Shown: one piece after another, positions 7,200 to 13,973 of the stretch
Layout: the number at the start of each line of letters is the position of its first letter
Numbering within the stretch: position 1 is the stretch's first letter
Program-made: the position numbers and the translations under genes
Notes under the pieces: model-generated
The model's database searches: none
Told to the model about the DNA's origin: nothing
What the model saw: the letters and a program-made list of their open reading frames with translations, nothing else
Source: a virus
IMG/VR virus record: IMGVR_UViG_3300048694_000412
Location: 1 to 21,190 of that record
DNA length: 21,190 bases
Direction: 5' to 3' (one strand)

Positions 7200-8207
7200 T
7201 TACTTCTTGACGGTACGAGCGATTGCAGCTGCATAGCGCTCTACTGCAGGGTCGACATACTCATGCTCCTGATTATCAGGTGCATTGTCAGGATCAACTT
7301 CAGTTAGACTCTCAACGAGAGTTCCACGAGATGGAGTTGTCTTCTTGAAGTAGTTTTCCTTGATGATTGCTAGCTTATTCTTGTAGCTATCAACATCTTC
7401 GAACTCAACACCTTCTGATAGTGTACGTAGTCTCTCTACCTGAGTAAGAGTTAGACCTTCACTTACTTCATTGAACACTTCTTCCTGAGCAAACTGCTCT
7501 AGGACAGATGTCATTTCAATGTTTTCCTGGATCTGATCATTAAGCTGTGCTTCAAGCTCCTGAACCTGATCGGTCAGAGCCTCTACAACATCTACATCGC
7601 TTTCTGGAACGATGAAGTTGTTCTCCATGAACAGCTGACCAAGCTGAGTAACAAACTGCTCAGTAATCTTATTACGAAGTGAGCTTTCAATAGCGACTTC
7701 GTTCTGCTCGAGCCATGTATCAACAGCATGAGACAAATACATGTCTACCTGCTGCGACAACTGCTCTGTAATTTCAATTGTCTTTTCGACAAGCTGGCTT
7801 TCATACTGCTCTTGTAGTTCCTGTGCAACTGCGATCACACGAGCTTCTACTGCAGCTTCAAAAAGAACTGTTGACTTTTCTTTGAATTCTTCCGATAGTT
7901 GCTGATCACCAAATAGCTGATCAATGTCCTCGCGCATAGCCTGAGTCATAGCAGCCTTTGCATCTCCCTTAGGAGCGATAGATGCTAGGTTACGAGCCGC
8001 TGCATCATCAGGGATCGTATCTGCTTCGTGGCCAATCTGAGCTAGCATGTCCTGCAGCTTAGATACATCCATAGTTGCAGCTTGAGCCATAAGAGTTGCC
8101 ATAAGGCCAGCTTTTGACGTCTCTGCAGTTGGATGAGCCTGAATGGTATCAGATGCTGCAGTTTCATCTAGCTGATCCGCCTTACGTCGGCGAGTTTTTT
8201 CAGTCAT
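7200..8207 (-). CDS. 22: internal start giving stand-alone gp22 scaffold (335 aa)
   Basis: Inside the long frame, the ATG at 8207 (MTEKTRRRKADQLDE) has a strong AAAGGAAAG about nine bases upstream. It begins just where the scaffold-like sequence begins, so a separate 335-residue gp22 of normal family character would be produced. This resembles lambda Nu3, a scaffold made from an internal in-frame start of a longer head gene. The Shine-Dalgarno, the ATG and the change of composition are directly visible. That both forms exist is inference. Confidence 0.65.
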   Translation of the reverse strand: MTEKTRRRKADQLDETAASDTIQAHPTAETSKAGLMATLMAQAATMDVSKLQDMLAQIGHEADTIPDDAAARNLASIAPKGDAKAAMTQAMREDIDQLFGDQQLSEEFKEKSTVLFEAAVEARVIAVAQELQEQYESQLVEKTIEITEQLSQQVDMYLSHAVDTWLEQNEVAIESSLRNKITEQFVTQLGQLFMENNFIVPESDVDVVEALTDQVQELEAQLNDQIQENIEMTSVLEQFAQEEVFNEVSEGLTLTQVERLRTLSEGVEFEDVDSYKNKLAIIKENYFKKTTPSRGTLVESLTEVDPDNAPDNQEHEYVDPAVERYAAAIARTVKK

Positions 8208-8783
8208 GTGTAACTTTCCTTTTGGTGATGTTGATTCGCGACGAACAGTTCGACTGCCGCTTTTGTCTCCGATTCCCGGACCATTGCCGGAATCTACAGT
8301 ATGGACAATTTTGCCAGTCTTTCTGTCATGTATGTGAGTACCCCCCTGAGGAGTGTGACTTACGTAATGAGTATCTTCAAGCCCATGGGCCTTAAGAGCT
8401 CCTCGGACCGCCGAATGTAGAACAGACCCATATTTGCTGCCATTCATAGCGTCACTTACAATTTTGTGAAAATCTGGTTGTGACATTACTGATTCCTTTG
8501 TAATCCCTCGTGGATCGTTGTCTGCTGTTAATGGCCCAACCAAATTTGCTGCACCGTGTAACTTTTTCAAGTGTCTGGTTAGCGCAGGGTGGCTTTCAAT
8601 TTGTTTTGCGGTCTTACCATTAGCACTGGCCAACGCGTGATGAGCAGCACTGTCATTAGCAGGAATATCGATAAATGCTTTTCGGCCTTCACCGCCATGA
8701 AATGGCATTGACAGACGAACTGCCTGACCATCTGGATGTCGTTTCCAGCTGTATACACTATCTGATGTACTTCCAGATGACAT
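7200..8783 (-). CDS. 22: gp22 prohead scaffold fused behind a 192-residue unknown N-terminal region (527 aa)
   Basis: Residues from about 193 to the end are the major scaffold protein gp22, which fills the prohead core and is chopped by gp21. They show the acidic coiled-coil body, LFMENNFIVPESDVDVVEAL (T4 has LFVEHNVVVPEESVDVV), LSEGVEFEDVDSYKNKLAIIKE, and a C terminus ending YAAAIARTVKK. The first 192 residues are unlike any scaffold I know: His/Gly-rich (KLHGAANLVGPL, THIHDRKTGKIVHTV) and not acidic. T4 gp22 is only 269 residues. The ATG at 8783 has GGAG six bases upstream and a TATAAATA behind it, so the long form is probably made. The internal start at 8207 is listed separately. This may be a gene fusion by loss of a stop codon, or a designed two-product gene. 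Confidence 0.88.
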   Translation of the reverse strand: MSSGSTSDSVYSWKRHPDGQAVRLSMPFHGGEGRKAFIDIPANDSAAHHALASANGKTAKQIESHPALTRHLKKLHGAANLVGPLTADNDPRGITKESVMSQPDFHKIVSDAMNGSKYGSVLHSAVRGALKAHGLEDTHYVSHTPQGGTHIHDRKTGKIVHTVDSGNGPGIGDKSGSRTVRRESTSPKGKLHMTEKTRRRKADQLDETAASDTIQAHPTAETSKAGLMATLMAQAATMDVSKLQDMLAQIGHEADTIPDDAAARNLASIAPKGDAKAAMTQAMREDIDQLFGDQQLSEEFKEKSTVLFEAAVEARVIAVAQELQEQYESQLVEKTIEITEQLSQQVDMYLSHAVDTWLEQNEVAIESSLRNKITEQFVTQLGQLFMENNFIVPESDVDVVEALTDQVQELEAQLNDQIQENIEMTSVLEQFAQEEVFNEVSEGLTLTQVERLRTLSEGVEFEDVDSYKNKLAIIKENYFKKTTPSRGTLVESLTEVDPDNAPDNQEHEYVDPAVERYAAAIARTVKK

Positions 8784-8810
8784 TAATTACTCCAAAACTT
8801 CCTTATAGTC

Positions 8811-8818
8811 TATTTATA
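8811..8818 (-). promoter_or_regulatory. late promoter TATAAATA before gene 22
   Basis: An exact T4-type late promoter octamer TATAAATA is read on the minus strand, 27 bases before the ATG at 8783 and in the gap after gene 21. It is the only perfect T4 consensus I find. Its position supports real use of the long start of the scaffold fusion gene. Confidence 0.8.
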
Positions 8819-8819
8819 T

Positions 8820-9485
8820 TTACAGTGTACGCAAGAAACGCTGAAACAATACTAACTGTTGTTCTTCTAATTGCTTAGTAGTTAACTTTGATATTTGTTT
8901 CTTTTGTTCCTGTACCCATTCACCGGTTTTATCGTTATAAAGCCAGTCAACATTCTCAAAGATCCCTTGAACATACGCCTTTTGCGCGGAAGGATCAGCA
9001 ACAACGTCCGCAGCAGTAACAAGCTTGAAGTCCTGTTGTACTTCTAACAATCCACCATCAAGAGGCTTAACCGATCCCATTCCACGAGAACTTACTCCGG
9101 GATTTGCACCACCTTCAATTAGCCCACGGACAATGTTACCCATCGGAGTATCAAGAATCTTTGCGCGGCCAACAATCGTTCCATCTTTCTGGAACTCAAG
9201 ACTTTCGATCAAATGAGATACGCGATCGAGATTAATCGTTGGTCCCTGAGGATGATTGAGCTCACCATAAGCGCGGTTTGTTTTGACACACTCGCGGACG
9301 TATCGTTCTACTTCCGGTCGCATGATTGACTCTGGGTACAAACGATTGTTTCTGTTTGCGCCCTTGAATACATCGTTGTTGTATTGCATGAATACGCCTT
9401 CGATATACAGCTTTTTCTTGCCGCCTTCGGAAGCTTCAACAATAACCGGTTTGATATGTTCCTGTACCTCAGCAAGTAGCTTCAT
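8820..9485 (-). CDS. 21: gp21 prohead core protease
   Basis: This is the serine protease (herpesvirus-assemblin-like fold) inside the prohead that cuts capsid, scaffold and packaged proteins after I/L-x-E. Its 221 residues equal the T4 size closely. Visible motifs are LYIEGVFMQ around 26-34, RNNRLYP at 45-51, GELNHP with probable catalytic His78, and NPGVSSRGMGS with the Ser132-Ser133 active-site pair. The pattern matches T4 gp21 (GELNHP, PGVSSRGLGS). It starts at the ATG immediately after the stop of the 89-residue gene. The C-terminal tail (QEQKKQISKLTTKQLEEQQ) is charged, and gp21 itself is usually self-cleaved. Confidence 0.95.
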   Translation of the reverse strand: MKLLAEVQEHIKPVIVEASEGGKKKLYIEGVFMQYNNDVFKGANRNNRLYPESIMRPEVERYVRECVKTNRAYGELNHPQGPTINLDRVSHLIESLEFQKDGTIVGRAKILDTPMGNIVRGLIEGGANPGVSSRGMGSVKPLDGGLLEVQQDFKLVTAADVVADPSAQKAYVQGIFENVDWLYNDKTGEWVQEQKKQISKLTTKQLEEQQLVLFQRFLRTL

Positions 9486-9486
9486 T

Positions 9487-9756
9487 TTACTGCTGTGCCT
9501 TTCTAACCAATTTGATTTCGCTATGATGAACTGTCGATGGCCATGATTTTCGCTTTTCGTAATAATTAGGTACTATGTTATAGTGACCAGACATGTCTTT
9601 GCCAGGCGCCTGTGGGTCAGTTGCACTCTTGGTATCAGGCCCTAGGACATGTATCACTCGATGTTCCCGACCTTTATACGATACAATGTCACCTGTATTG
9701 AAATGGTCTTCGTTTAGCTGGGCATGCTCAAGAATTTCTTCTAGATACTTTGCCAT
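9487..9756 (-). CDS. 89-residue protein with capsid-targeting-like N terminus (candidate internal head protein)
   Basis: I do not recognise the body of this protein. Its N terminus, MAKYLEEILEHAQLNED, matches the T4 internal-protein signal MKTYQEFIAE at Y4, E6, I8 and E10, and provides I-x-E at 8-10 and L-x-E at 14-16 for gp21. The body (GDIVSYKGREHRVIHVLGP...) looks like a small SH3/KOW-type beta barrel, ending basic (KLVRKAQQ). It lies in the slot between 67 and 21, where T4 has the prohead core gene 68. The start overlaps the preceding stop (TAATG), with AAGGAT upstream. Head location is inferred from the motif plus its position beside the protease gene. Confidence 0.78.
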   Translation of the reverse strand: MAKYLEEILEHAQLNEDHFNTGDIVSYKGREHRVIHVLGPDTKSATDPQAPGKDMSGHYNIVPNYYEKRKSWPSTVHHSEIKLVRKAQQ

Positions 9757-10769
9757 TACTGATCCTTTCTAGCGCGTCTTAAGTCACGACGTCTTTTGTT
9801 GCGAGCAGCTTTTTGTGATTCGTCGGTTCTAGTTTTAAGAAGTGATGTTGCTGTGTGTCCGCGGACGAGCGCTTTAGTGTAGGTTTCGTTGTTTGGATGC
9901 TGATTATCAAGTGGATGTAATCCATCTGCTTTTCTCATTAAGCTTAATTGTTTATATGCTCGTTGAACAGCTCGTTTGTGGCTAGTGTCATCTGGCCGTT
10001 TGTAAAGGTTAGGGTGGTATTTTGCAGCAAGAGCGGCTGCATGTACACCGACAAGATCATGACCAGCATATCGTTCAAGATTACCTTTAAGCCGGTCTGT
10101 TGCTTGACTAAACGCCTGTAAATTGGCCGCCTGACTCTTGATTGCATTATCCCAATGAGCAATTGTATTGCCAATACCAGCATGAACTTTGTCCATGTGA
10201 TCTTTCATTCTACGTCCAGCAAGAGCTACTTTTCTTGTGGTCGGATAGTCGCGTGAAGGCATTCCTTCCCCGCGCATATAATCCTTCATTCCGTGCCCGC
10301 GCATACCACGAATAGTAGATTTGGCTTTTGTTATAGGACGAGTAACCCAATCCTTTAGACTTTCGTCTAATTGTTCACCTTGTTCTTCTGCAACTTGCTC
10401 AAACATCCGAGATACACTAGTAAATCCACGAACCCAGTCATCATGCTTTGAGTTGTGTTGATCGTATGGGACGATTGCTTGCTGACCGGTACTATATCGT
10501 CTGATCGCTGCAAGTTGACCGTCTCTCCAAGCACGAAAATTGTCATAATGATTGTAGTCATCATCACGGTCATACCCCATACGATTAACGGACCGCTCAT
10601 ATGTTCTTACATTCGAGCCGTTAAACACAGGATCGTTGTTCGTTGCAACGTCCGGGTCGGTAGGATCAATGTGTGCAACATTTGCTCGATGGAATCCAAT
10701 AAAAGATCTCTCGGCAGGCGCACCTGGATTAACCCAGCTATCGTTTTCTTTAATTGTCTTGTGGGTCAT
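9756..10769 (-). CDS. 337-residue unknown head-region protein with a strongly basic C-terminal half
   Basis: Unrecognised. Residues 1-139 are mixed and Asp/Asn/Tyr-rich (YDRDDDYNHYDNFRAW), ending in an acidic linker with EQLDES. Residues 140-337 are strongly basic and His/Lys/Arg-rich, probably helical, ending NKRRRDLRRARKDQ. LDE at 134-136 fits the gp21 cleavage consensus, so cutting there would release a basic protein of about 201 residues able to bind DNA (inference). It overlaps the end of gene 67 by 20 bases and its stop overlaps the next ATG. AGAGG stands six bases before the start. Its position between 67 and 21 points to a prohead core component replacing gp68. Confidence 0.8.
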   Translation of the reverse strand: MTHKTIKENDSWVNPGAPAERSFIGFHRANVAHIDPTDPDVATNNDPVFNGSNVRTYERSVNRMGYDRDDDYNHYDNFRAWRDGQLAAIRRYSTGQQAIVPYDQHNSKHDDWVRGFTSVSRMFEQVAEEQGEQLDESLKDWVTRPITKAKSTIRGMRGHGMKDYMRGEGMPSRDYPTTRKVALAGRRMKDHMDKVHAGIGNTIAHWDNAIKSQAANLQAFSQATDRLKGNLERYAGHDLVGVHAAALAAKYHPNLYKRPDDTSHKRAVQRAYKQLSLMRKADGLHPLDNQHPNNETYTKALVRGHTATSLLKTRTDESQKAARNKRRRDLRRARKDQ

Positions 10770-11082
10770 TATTGTCCTCTGCTGGAAGTTCGTCGTCTAG
10801 TTCGAATTCACCTTCTAGATCACCTTCCTCGTCATCCCACTGCTCGTCACTGATGTCGTCATCGACATCATCATCTAGATCAGTAGGTTCGTCGGGGTCA
10901 TCGCTGAAGTATGGTTCCTCTGCAGGTGGGCGTCCCAATCCAAAAAAGTTCTGAGCAACTTCAACTTTCTTTGCTTCGATAGCATCACGAACTTTATCGA
11001 GCATGATATCTGCGACTGACTTTTGTACATCGACAGCTTTATTGTTAATAGAATGATCAATAATGTCTAGAGGATTGCTCAT
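10750..11082 (-). CDS. 67: gp67 prohead core protein
   Basis: This is a small acidic core protein needed for correct head shape in T4. The N-terminal half is helical (SVADIMLDKVRDAIEAKKVEVAQNFFG), matching the T4 gp67 segment AARTIDLIKEEKIAIARNFL. The second half is almost wholly Asp/Glu, as in T4. At 110 residues it is somewhat longer than T4 gp67 (80). It lies directly after gene 20, with start and stop overlapping as ATGA, which is the T4 order. The acidic tail would be cut to peptides by gp21: LEGEFELDDE contains several candidate sites. Confidence 0.9.
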   Translation of the reverse strand: MSNPLDIIDHSINNKAVDVQKSVADIMLDKVRDAIEAKKVEVAQNFFGLGRPPAEEPYFSDDPDEPTDLDDDVDDDISDEQWDDEEGDLEGEFELDDELPAEDNNDPQDN

Positions 11083-12674
11083 TTACCACCTTTGTCCTGT
11101 TGTTGATCTTGCATTTGCTGCTGTTGTTCCATTGCAGCTGCAATTAATCCTTGATTGTATAGCGGATTCTTCATATCTTCGTAGATCTGTGCGTCCATCA
11201 TCTCCATATCTTCATCAGACTGCTTGAGTAGGAACTTACGGATCCAAGTAAACGATACATACTTCCCAACTATAGGCGATGTAGGGTCGACCTGCATAAC
11301 AGTTGCCACACGATCGTTGAAGATTTGTCTTTCCTTCAACTCAGCCCAATAGTTATCTCTCAAGAATCTAAACGTGATTCTATTCTTGATAAGATCCCAC
11401 TCGTCCGGAAGTATAACTGCCTTGAGAATAAGTTGCTTACCAAGAGCTTCAATGAATAGTTGACTATACTTAGTACGGAGACGATCGATGAACTTACCAA
11501 AGTCAACTTCATCGCGGCTGATCTCAGTTGCACGTCCCAATGAATACAAAGTATCTGGTCTCAGACGTGAGATTGGCACATACAAGCTTGAATACAAACG
11601 CTCTTTAAAGTACTCAACTGTTTCAAGTAGCTGTGTTAACTGAGTACCACCGGAAAGAACTGAAATTTGCGTTCCTTGACCATTTTCACGGCGAGGTAGC
11701 CAGAAATCCTCAAGCATTGTCATATACTTGCGGTCATCTCTAATCTCACCGGTCTGTGCGTTATATGAAAGTCGATTCTTATACTGAGTCATCAAGTCTC
11801 TCATGTGCTGATCGGCTTTTATCTTTGGTAGGTTACCAACATCAATCGAAAACACACGACGTTCTGGTGCACGTGACATATGATATATGATCGTGCTGTC
11901 TTCTAGTGTTCTTAGTTGATTAAGAGGTTTGATTGCAGCATGAAGATACGATAGGCCGACCGACATATTTTCATCAGTCAACCCACTGGTAATATGAATG
12001 ATTGAGTCCGGCTTGATCTTAACGCCGGTTGTTCCAATATTTGTACCGATTACTTTTGATCCGTAGTTCATTCCACGATCACTATACAAATAGTACTCAG
12101 AACGAGTCTTTTGTATTACTGCATCAGTACGAGGATCTTTTGTCTTTGTTACTTCTCGTATTTTGCGGATCTTACGAGAATCAATGTAACGAAGCTCTTG
12201 AATACCTTCCTGAGGCGCTGCTTCATCTATTACAACATGGAAGTATTGTCTTCCTTCGATATACCATCTACGAAACAACGTATAACAGTTGTTGTTATAG
12301 TCAAGTAGATCAAGTACACCTTTAAATTCTTCTTCGATTGCTTGTTTTACTTTGTCGTCGAATGGAAGCTTGTCGAGAATAATCTTGACAGTCTCCTCAC
12401 CTTCTTCAACAACGATCGCATCATTCACAATTTGATTGATTGCTGCGTCGACTTCTGGCTGCAAAGCCATTTGGCGATACTTTGCAACCAGTTCAGCTTC
12501 TGTACGTACAGTACCATCAAGATCGATGTACTGGTTAAACATTCCACCTGCTGCAACAACAACAGCACCGTCATCTTTTACTTCTGGGGTAAACGACTTA
12601 ATTGTATCTGGTTTTGGCTGGCGCTTGAATTCAAATCCAAATAGCGACCAGCCAGGTGTGTTTGTATCAGCCAT
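11079..12674 (-). CDS. 20: gp20 portal vertex protein
   Basis: This is the dodecameric portal through which DNA is packaged and to which the neck attaches. At 531 residues it is almost the size of T4 gp20 (524). Family stretches include LVAKYRQMALQPEVDAAINQIVNDAIV near residues 63-88, NCYTLFRRWYIEGRQYFHVVID near 128-149, LRYIDSRKIRKIREV near 161-175, and FWLPRRENGQGTQISVLSGG near 323-342. The C terminus is a Gln-rich tail (EQQQQMQDQQQDKGGK). The stop overlaps the gene 67 start. Only a weak purine run precedes the start at 12674, and I see no promoter in the 19-base gap after gene 19. Confidence 0.96.
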   Translation of the reverse strand: MADTNTPGWSLFGFEFKRQPKPDTIKSFTPEVKDDGAVVVAAGGMFNQYIDLDGTVRTEAELVAKYRQMALQPEVDAAINQIVNDAIVVEEGEETVKIILDKLPFDDKVKQAIEEEFKGVLDLLDYNNNCYTLFRRWYIEGRQYFHVVIDEAAPQEGIQELRYIDSRKIRKIREVTKTKDPRTDAVIQKTRSEYYLYSDRGMNYGSKVIGTNIGTTGVKIKPDSIIHITSGLTDENMSVGLSYLHAAIKPLNQLRTLEDSTIIYHMSRAPERRVFSIDVGNLPKIKADQHMRDLMTQYKNRLSYNAQTGEIRDDRKYMTMLEDFWLPRRENGQGTQISVLSGGTQLTQLLETVEYFKERLYSSLYVPISRLRPDTLYSLGRATEISRDEVDFGKFIDRLRTKYSQLFIEALGKQLILKAVILPDEWDLIKNRITFRFLRDNYWAELKERQIFNDRVATVMQVDPTSPIVGKYVSFTWIRKFLLKQSDEDMEMMDAQIYEDMKNPLYNQGLIAAAMEQQQQMQDQQQDKGGK

Positions 12675-12693
12675 AGTATTCTCGCGTTAATAA

Positions 12694-13305
12694 TTACGGA
12701 ACGGCAATAGTAGCAGGGATAGTAGTCAAGTTAGATGGGCTGCTAGAATCAAGAGGATTGCTTCTCCAGTAATCATATGTAAACTCTACAGTAAACATTT
12801 CTAGCTGGTTAGTAGCATCCCAATCCAACTGGATCGGACCAATGTTAACGGGGAAGGCTCCATATAGCCGGCAAACGTAAATTGGCTGTCCTACACCTTC
12901 GAAACCACCTTTGCTATACTGTGTTACAATGATATCTCTTTTGTAATCAGTAGGACTGATAGAACTACCAGCCGGTGTTTCGAGGTTTTCTACCGTACTA
13001 TTCATCTGCTCATGCCAGTTAAGCATAGCATTACGAATTAGAAAATCTTCGTCATTGTAAATTGTTGCTTGCCAATTTGGATAGATTCTATCTCCCATCA
13101 GCTTAATTTTACGTCCGAAGTACCCGACATTGACTTCTTGAATTGTTGACTGAGGCAATGATGCCGCCTTACCGTTCATTGTAAGGGACTGAGATGCCCC
13201 ACCCAAAATTCCAGGCCAATCGAGGATTCGGATATCGAATAGCGCTGGTCTTGCACCATCATTGGGAAGTCCCCGCGCCTTAAATGATTCGACATTGAAT
13301 GACAT
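12694..13305 (-). CDS. 19: gp19 tail tube protein
   Basis: This is the hexameric ring protein of the non-contractile inner tube. At 203 residues it is longer than T4 gp19 (163). Matching stretches are ALFDIRILDWPG, GYFGRKIKLMGDRIYPNWQATIYNDEDFLIRNAMLNWHEQMN (T4: FMNRKINVAGDRTFDDWTVTVMNDE), DIIVTQYSKGG and FPVNIGPIQLDWDATNQLEMFTVEFTYDYW (T4: WPTNVGELQLDWDSNNEIQTFEVTLALDYW). It lies before the portal gene, with a CTAAATA element 25 bases upstream and GGAG before the ATG. The extra length lies mostly in the N-terminal loop and the Ser/Pro/Thr-rich C terminus. Confidence 0.95.
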   Translation of the reverse strand: MSFNVESFKARGLPNDGARPALFDIRILDWPGILGGASQSLTMNGKAASLPQSTIQEVNVGYFGRKIKLMGDRIYPNWQATIYNDEDFLIRNAMLNWHEQMNSTVENLETPAGSSISPTDYKRDIIVTQYSKGGFEGVGQPIYVCRLYGAFPVNIGPIQLDWDATNQLEMFTVEFTYDYWRSNPLDSSSPSNLTTIPATIAVP

Positions 13306-13330
13306 CGATATGTAACTCCTTTGTTTCTTT

Positions 13331-13337
13331 TATTTAG
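13331..13337 (-). promoter_or_regulatory. late promoter element CTAAATA before gene 19
   Basis: On the minus strand, GCTAAATAAA lies 25 bases before the gp19 start and overlaps the stop codon of the homing endonuclease gene. It has the same core as the elements before genes 18 and 23. It would keep tail-tube expression independent of the inserted gene. Confidence 0.72.
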
Positions 13338-13338
13338 C
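13331..13338 (-). repeat. 8-bp direct repeat (copy 1) at the gene 19 side of the homing endonuclease gene
   Basis: GCTAAATA on the minus strand occurs here and again at 13958-13965, bracketing the endonuclease gene exactly. Both copies contain the late-promoter core. It could be a duplication made when the endonuclease gene arrived, or chance recurrence of a common promoter element. Confidence 0.5.
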
Positions 13339-13924
13339 GTTCTTGTCTACGAGGCCTTCCAAATGTCCCCTGTTCTCTTCTTTTCTTTGTAATCGCCGAA
13401 ATCTTAGCCCGAGTTTCGGGTGATCTATTTCGATGTATTTCAGACATCATTGCACAGAACTCAGCTGATCTCTTTTGTCCCATTCTCGATTGACTCATTT
13501 TTTGTTTAGTTTGTTCTGATGCTTTTGTTCCCAACCTAATCAGACGAATTTTTTGTTTATGTTCTTCAGACTTTGGCCGACCTTTGGCAGCAGCACTCAT
13601 TTTTTGTTTAGTTTCTTCTGAATGAGATTTTCCTCGCATCGATGGAGTATTAGCATTGTTAGAGATATTGTAATAACGAGTTCCGAGATCAGACACATTG
13701 ATTAAATCTAACCATCGCTGTTCCTCCAATACCAAAGCCTGTTTGTCGTTTACTATAGAAACAATTCTTCTCTTGAAATCAAGAGGCCTTCGTTGAAAGG
13801 CGGTCTTCATTCTTCTTGAAGAACAAATATAACCATCATCTTTGTGCCCCCAATGTCGCCCCAAATAAAACATGCTGTGTTTTCTATCAAACCAAATGTA
13901 AATGAATCCGTATTGTTCGAGCAT
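13334..13924 (-). CDS. free-standing GIY-YIG homing endonuclease with NUMOD3 repeats (Seg-like)
   Basis: This is a mobile site-specific endonuclease of 196 residues. The GIY-YIG core is visible: FIY at 7-9, ten residues later YLG at 20-22, then Arg37/38 in a GYICSSRR loop, and a catalytic Glu67/68 in LEEQRWLD. After YYNIS (around 84-88) the C-terminal half contains about five NUMOD3-type DNA-binding repeats, each ending near a K-M-S or K-I-S (SEETKQKMSAA, SEEHKQKIRLI, SEQTKQKMSQS, SAEFCAMMSEI, SPETRAKISAI). Such genes spread by cutting relatives that lack them. It sits between the sheath and tube genes and interrupts the usual 18-19 adjacency. The frame is intact, so it may be active. AGAG lies eight bases before the ATG. 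Confidence 0.96.
   Translation of the reverse strand: MLEQYGFIYIWFDRKHSMFYLGRHWGHKDDGYICSSRRMKTAFQRRPLDFKRRIVSIVNDKQALVLEEQRWLDLINVSDLGTRYYNISNNANTPSMRGKSHSEETKQKMSAAAKGRPKSEEHKQKIRLIRLGTKASEQTKQKMSQSRMGQKRSAEFCAMMSEIHRNRSPETRAKISAITKKRREQGTFGRPRRQER
13334..13924 (-). mobile_element. homing endonuclease insertion between genes 18 and 19
   Basis: The endonuclease gene plus one flanking promoter copy forms a unit absent from the normal 18-19 junction of T4-like phages. It carries no intron: both neighbouring genes are complete, so it is a free-standing intergenic element that interrupts no reading frame. Confidence 0.75.
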
Positions 13925-13957
13925 TGAATAGTCTCTTTTGATGTTGTCTCCAGAGAC

Positions 13958-13964
13958 TATTTAG
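13958..13964 (-). promoter_or_regulatory. late promoter element CTAAATA before the homing endonuclease gene
   Basis: On the minus strand, GCTAAATAGT lies 33 bases before the endonuclease ATG and just past the end of gene 18. It may be the ancestral gene 19 promoter or one that came with the element. A GTCTC-CA-GAGAC palindrome (13946-13957) follows it immediately. Confidence 0.65.
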
Positions 13965-13965
13965 C
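13958..13965 (-). repeat. 8-bp direct repeat (copy 2) at the gene 18 side of the homing endonuclease gene
   Basis: This is the second copy of GCTAAATA (minus strand), 8 of 8 identical to 13331-13338. Identity does not extend beyond the eight bases on either side. Confidence 0.5.
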
Positions 13966-13973
13966 TTTGAAAG

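Noticed and set aside
7200-8783. Frameshift or pseudogene explanation for the long scaffold frame
   Set aside because: The frame is continuous, both halves have normal coding character, and the upstream start has its own promoter and ribosome-binding site. A missed stop codon remains possible and is noted in the finding.
10754-10954. Serine-repeat protein on the plus strand
   Set aside because: It is the antisense reading of the Asp/Glu-rich tail of gp67: GAC/GAT/GAA codons read backwards give serine-type codons. It is a compositional artefact.
13946-13957. GTCTC-CA-GAGAC palindrome as a terminator after gene 18
   Set aside because: The stem is only five pairs with a two-base loop and no T-run follows in the minus direction.
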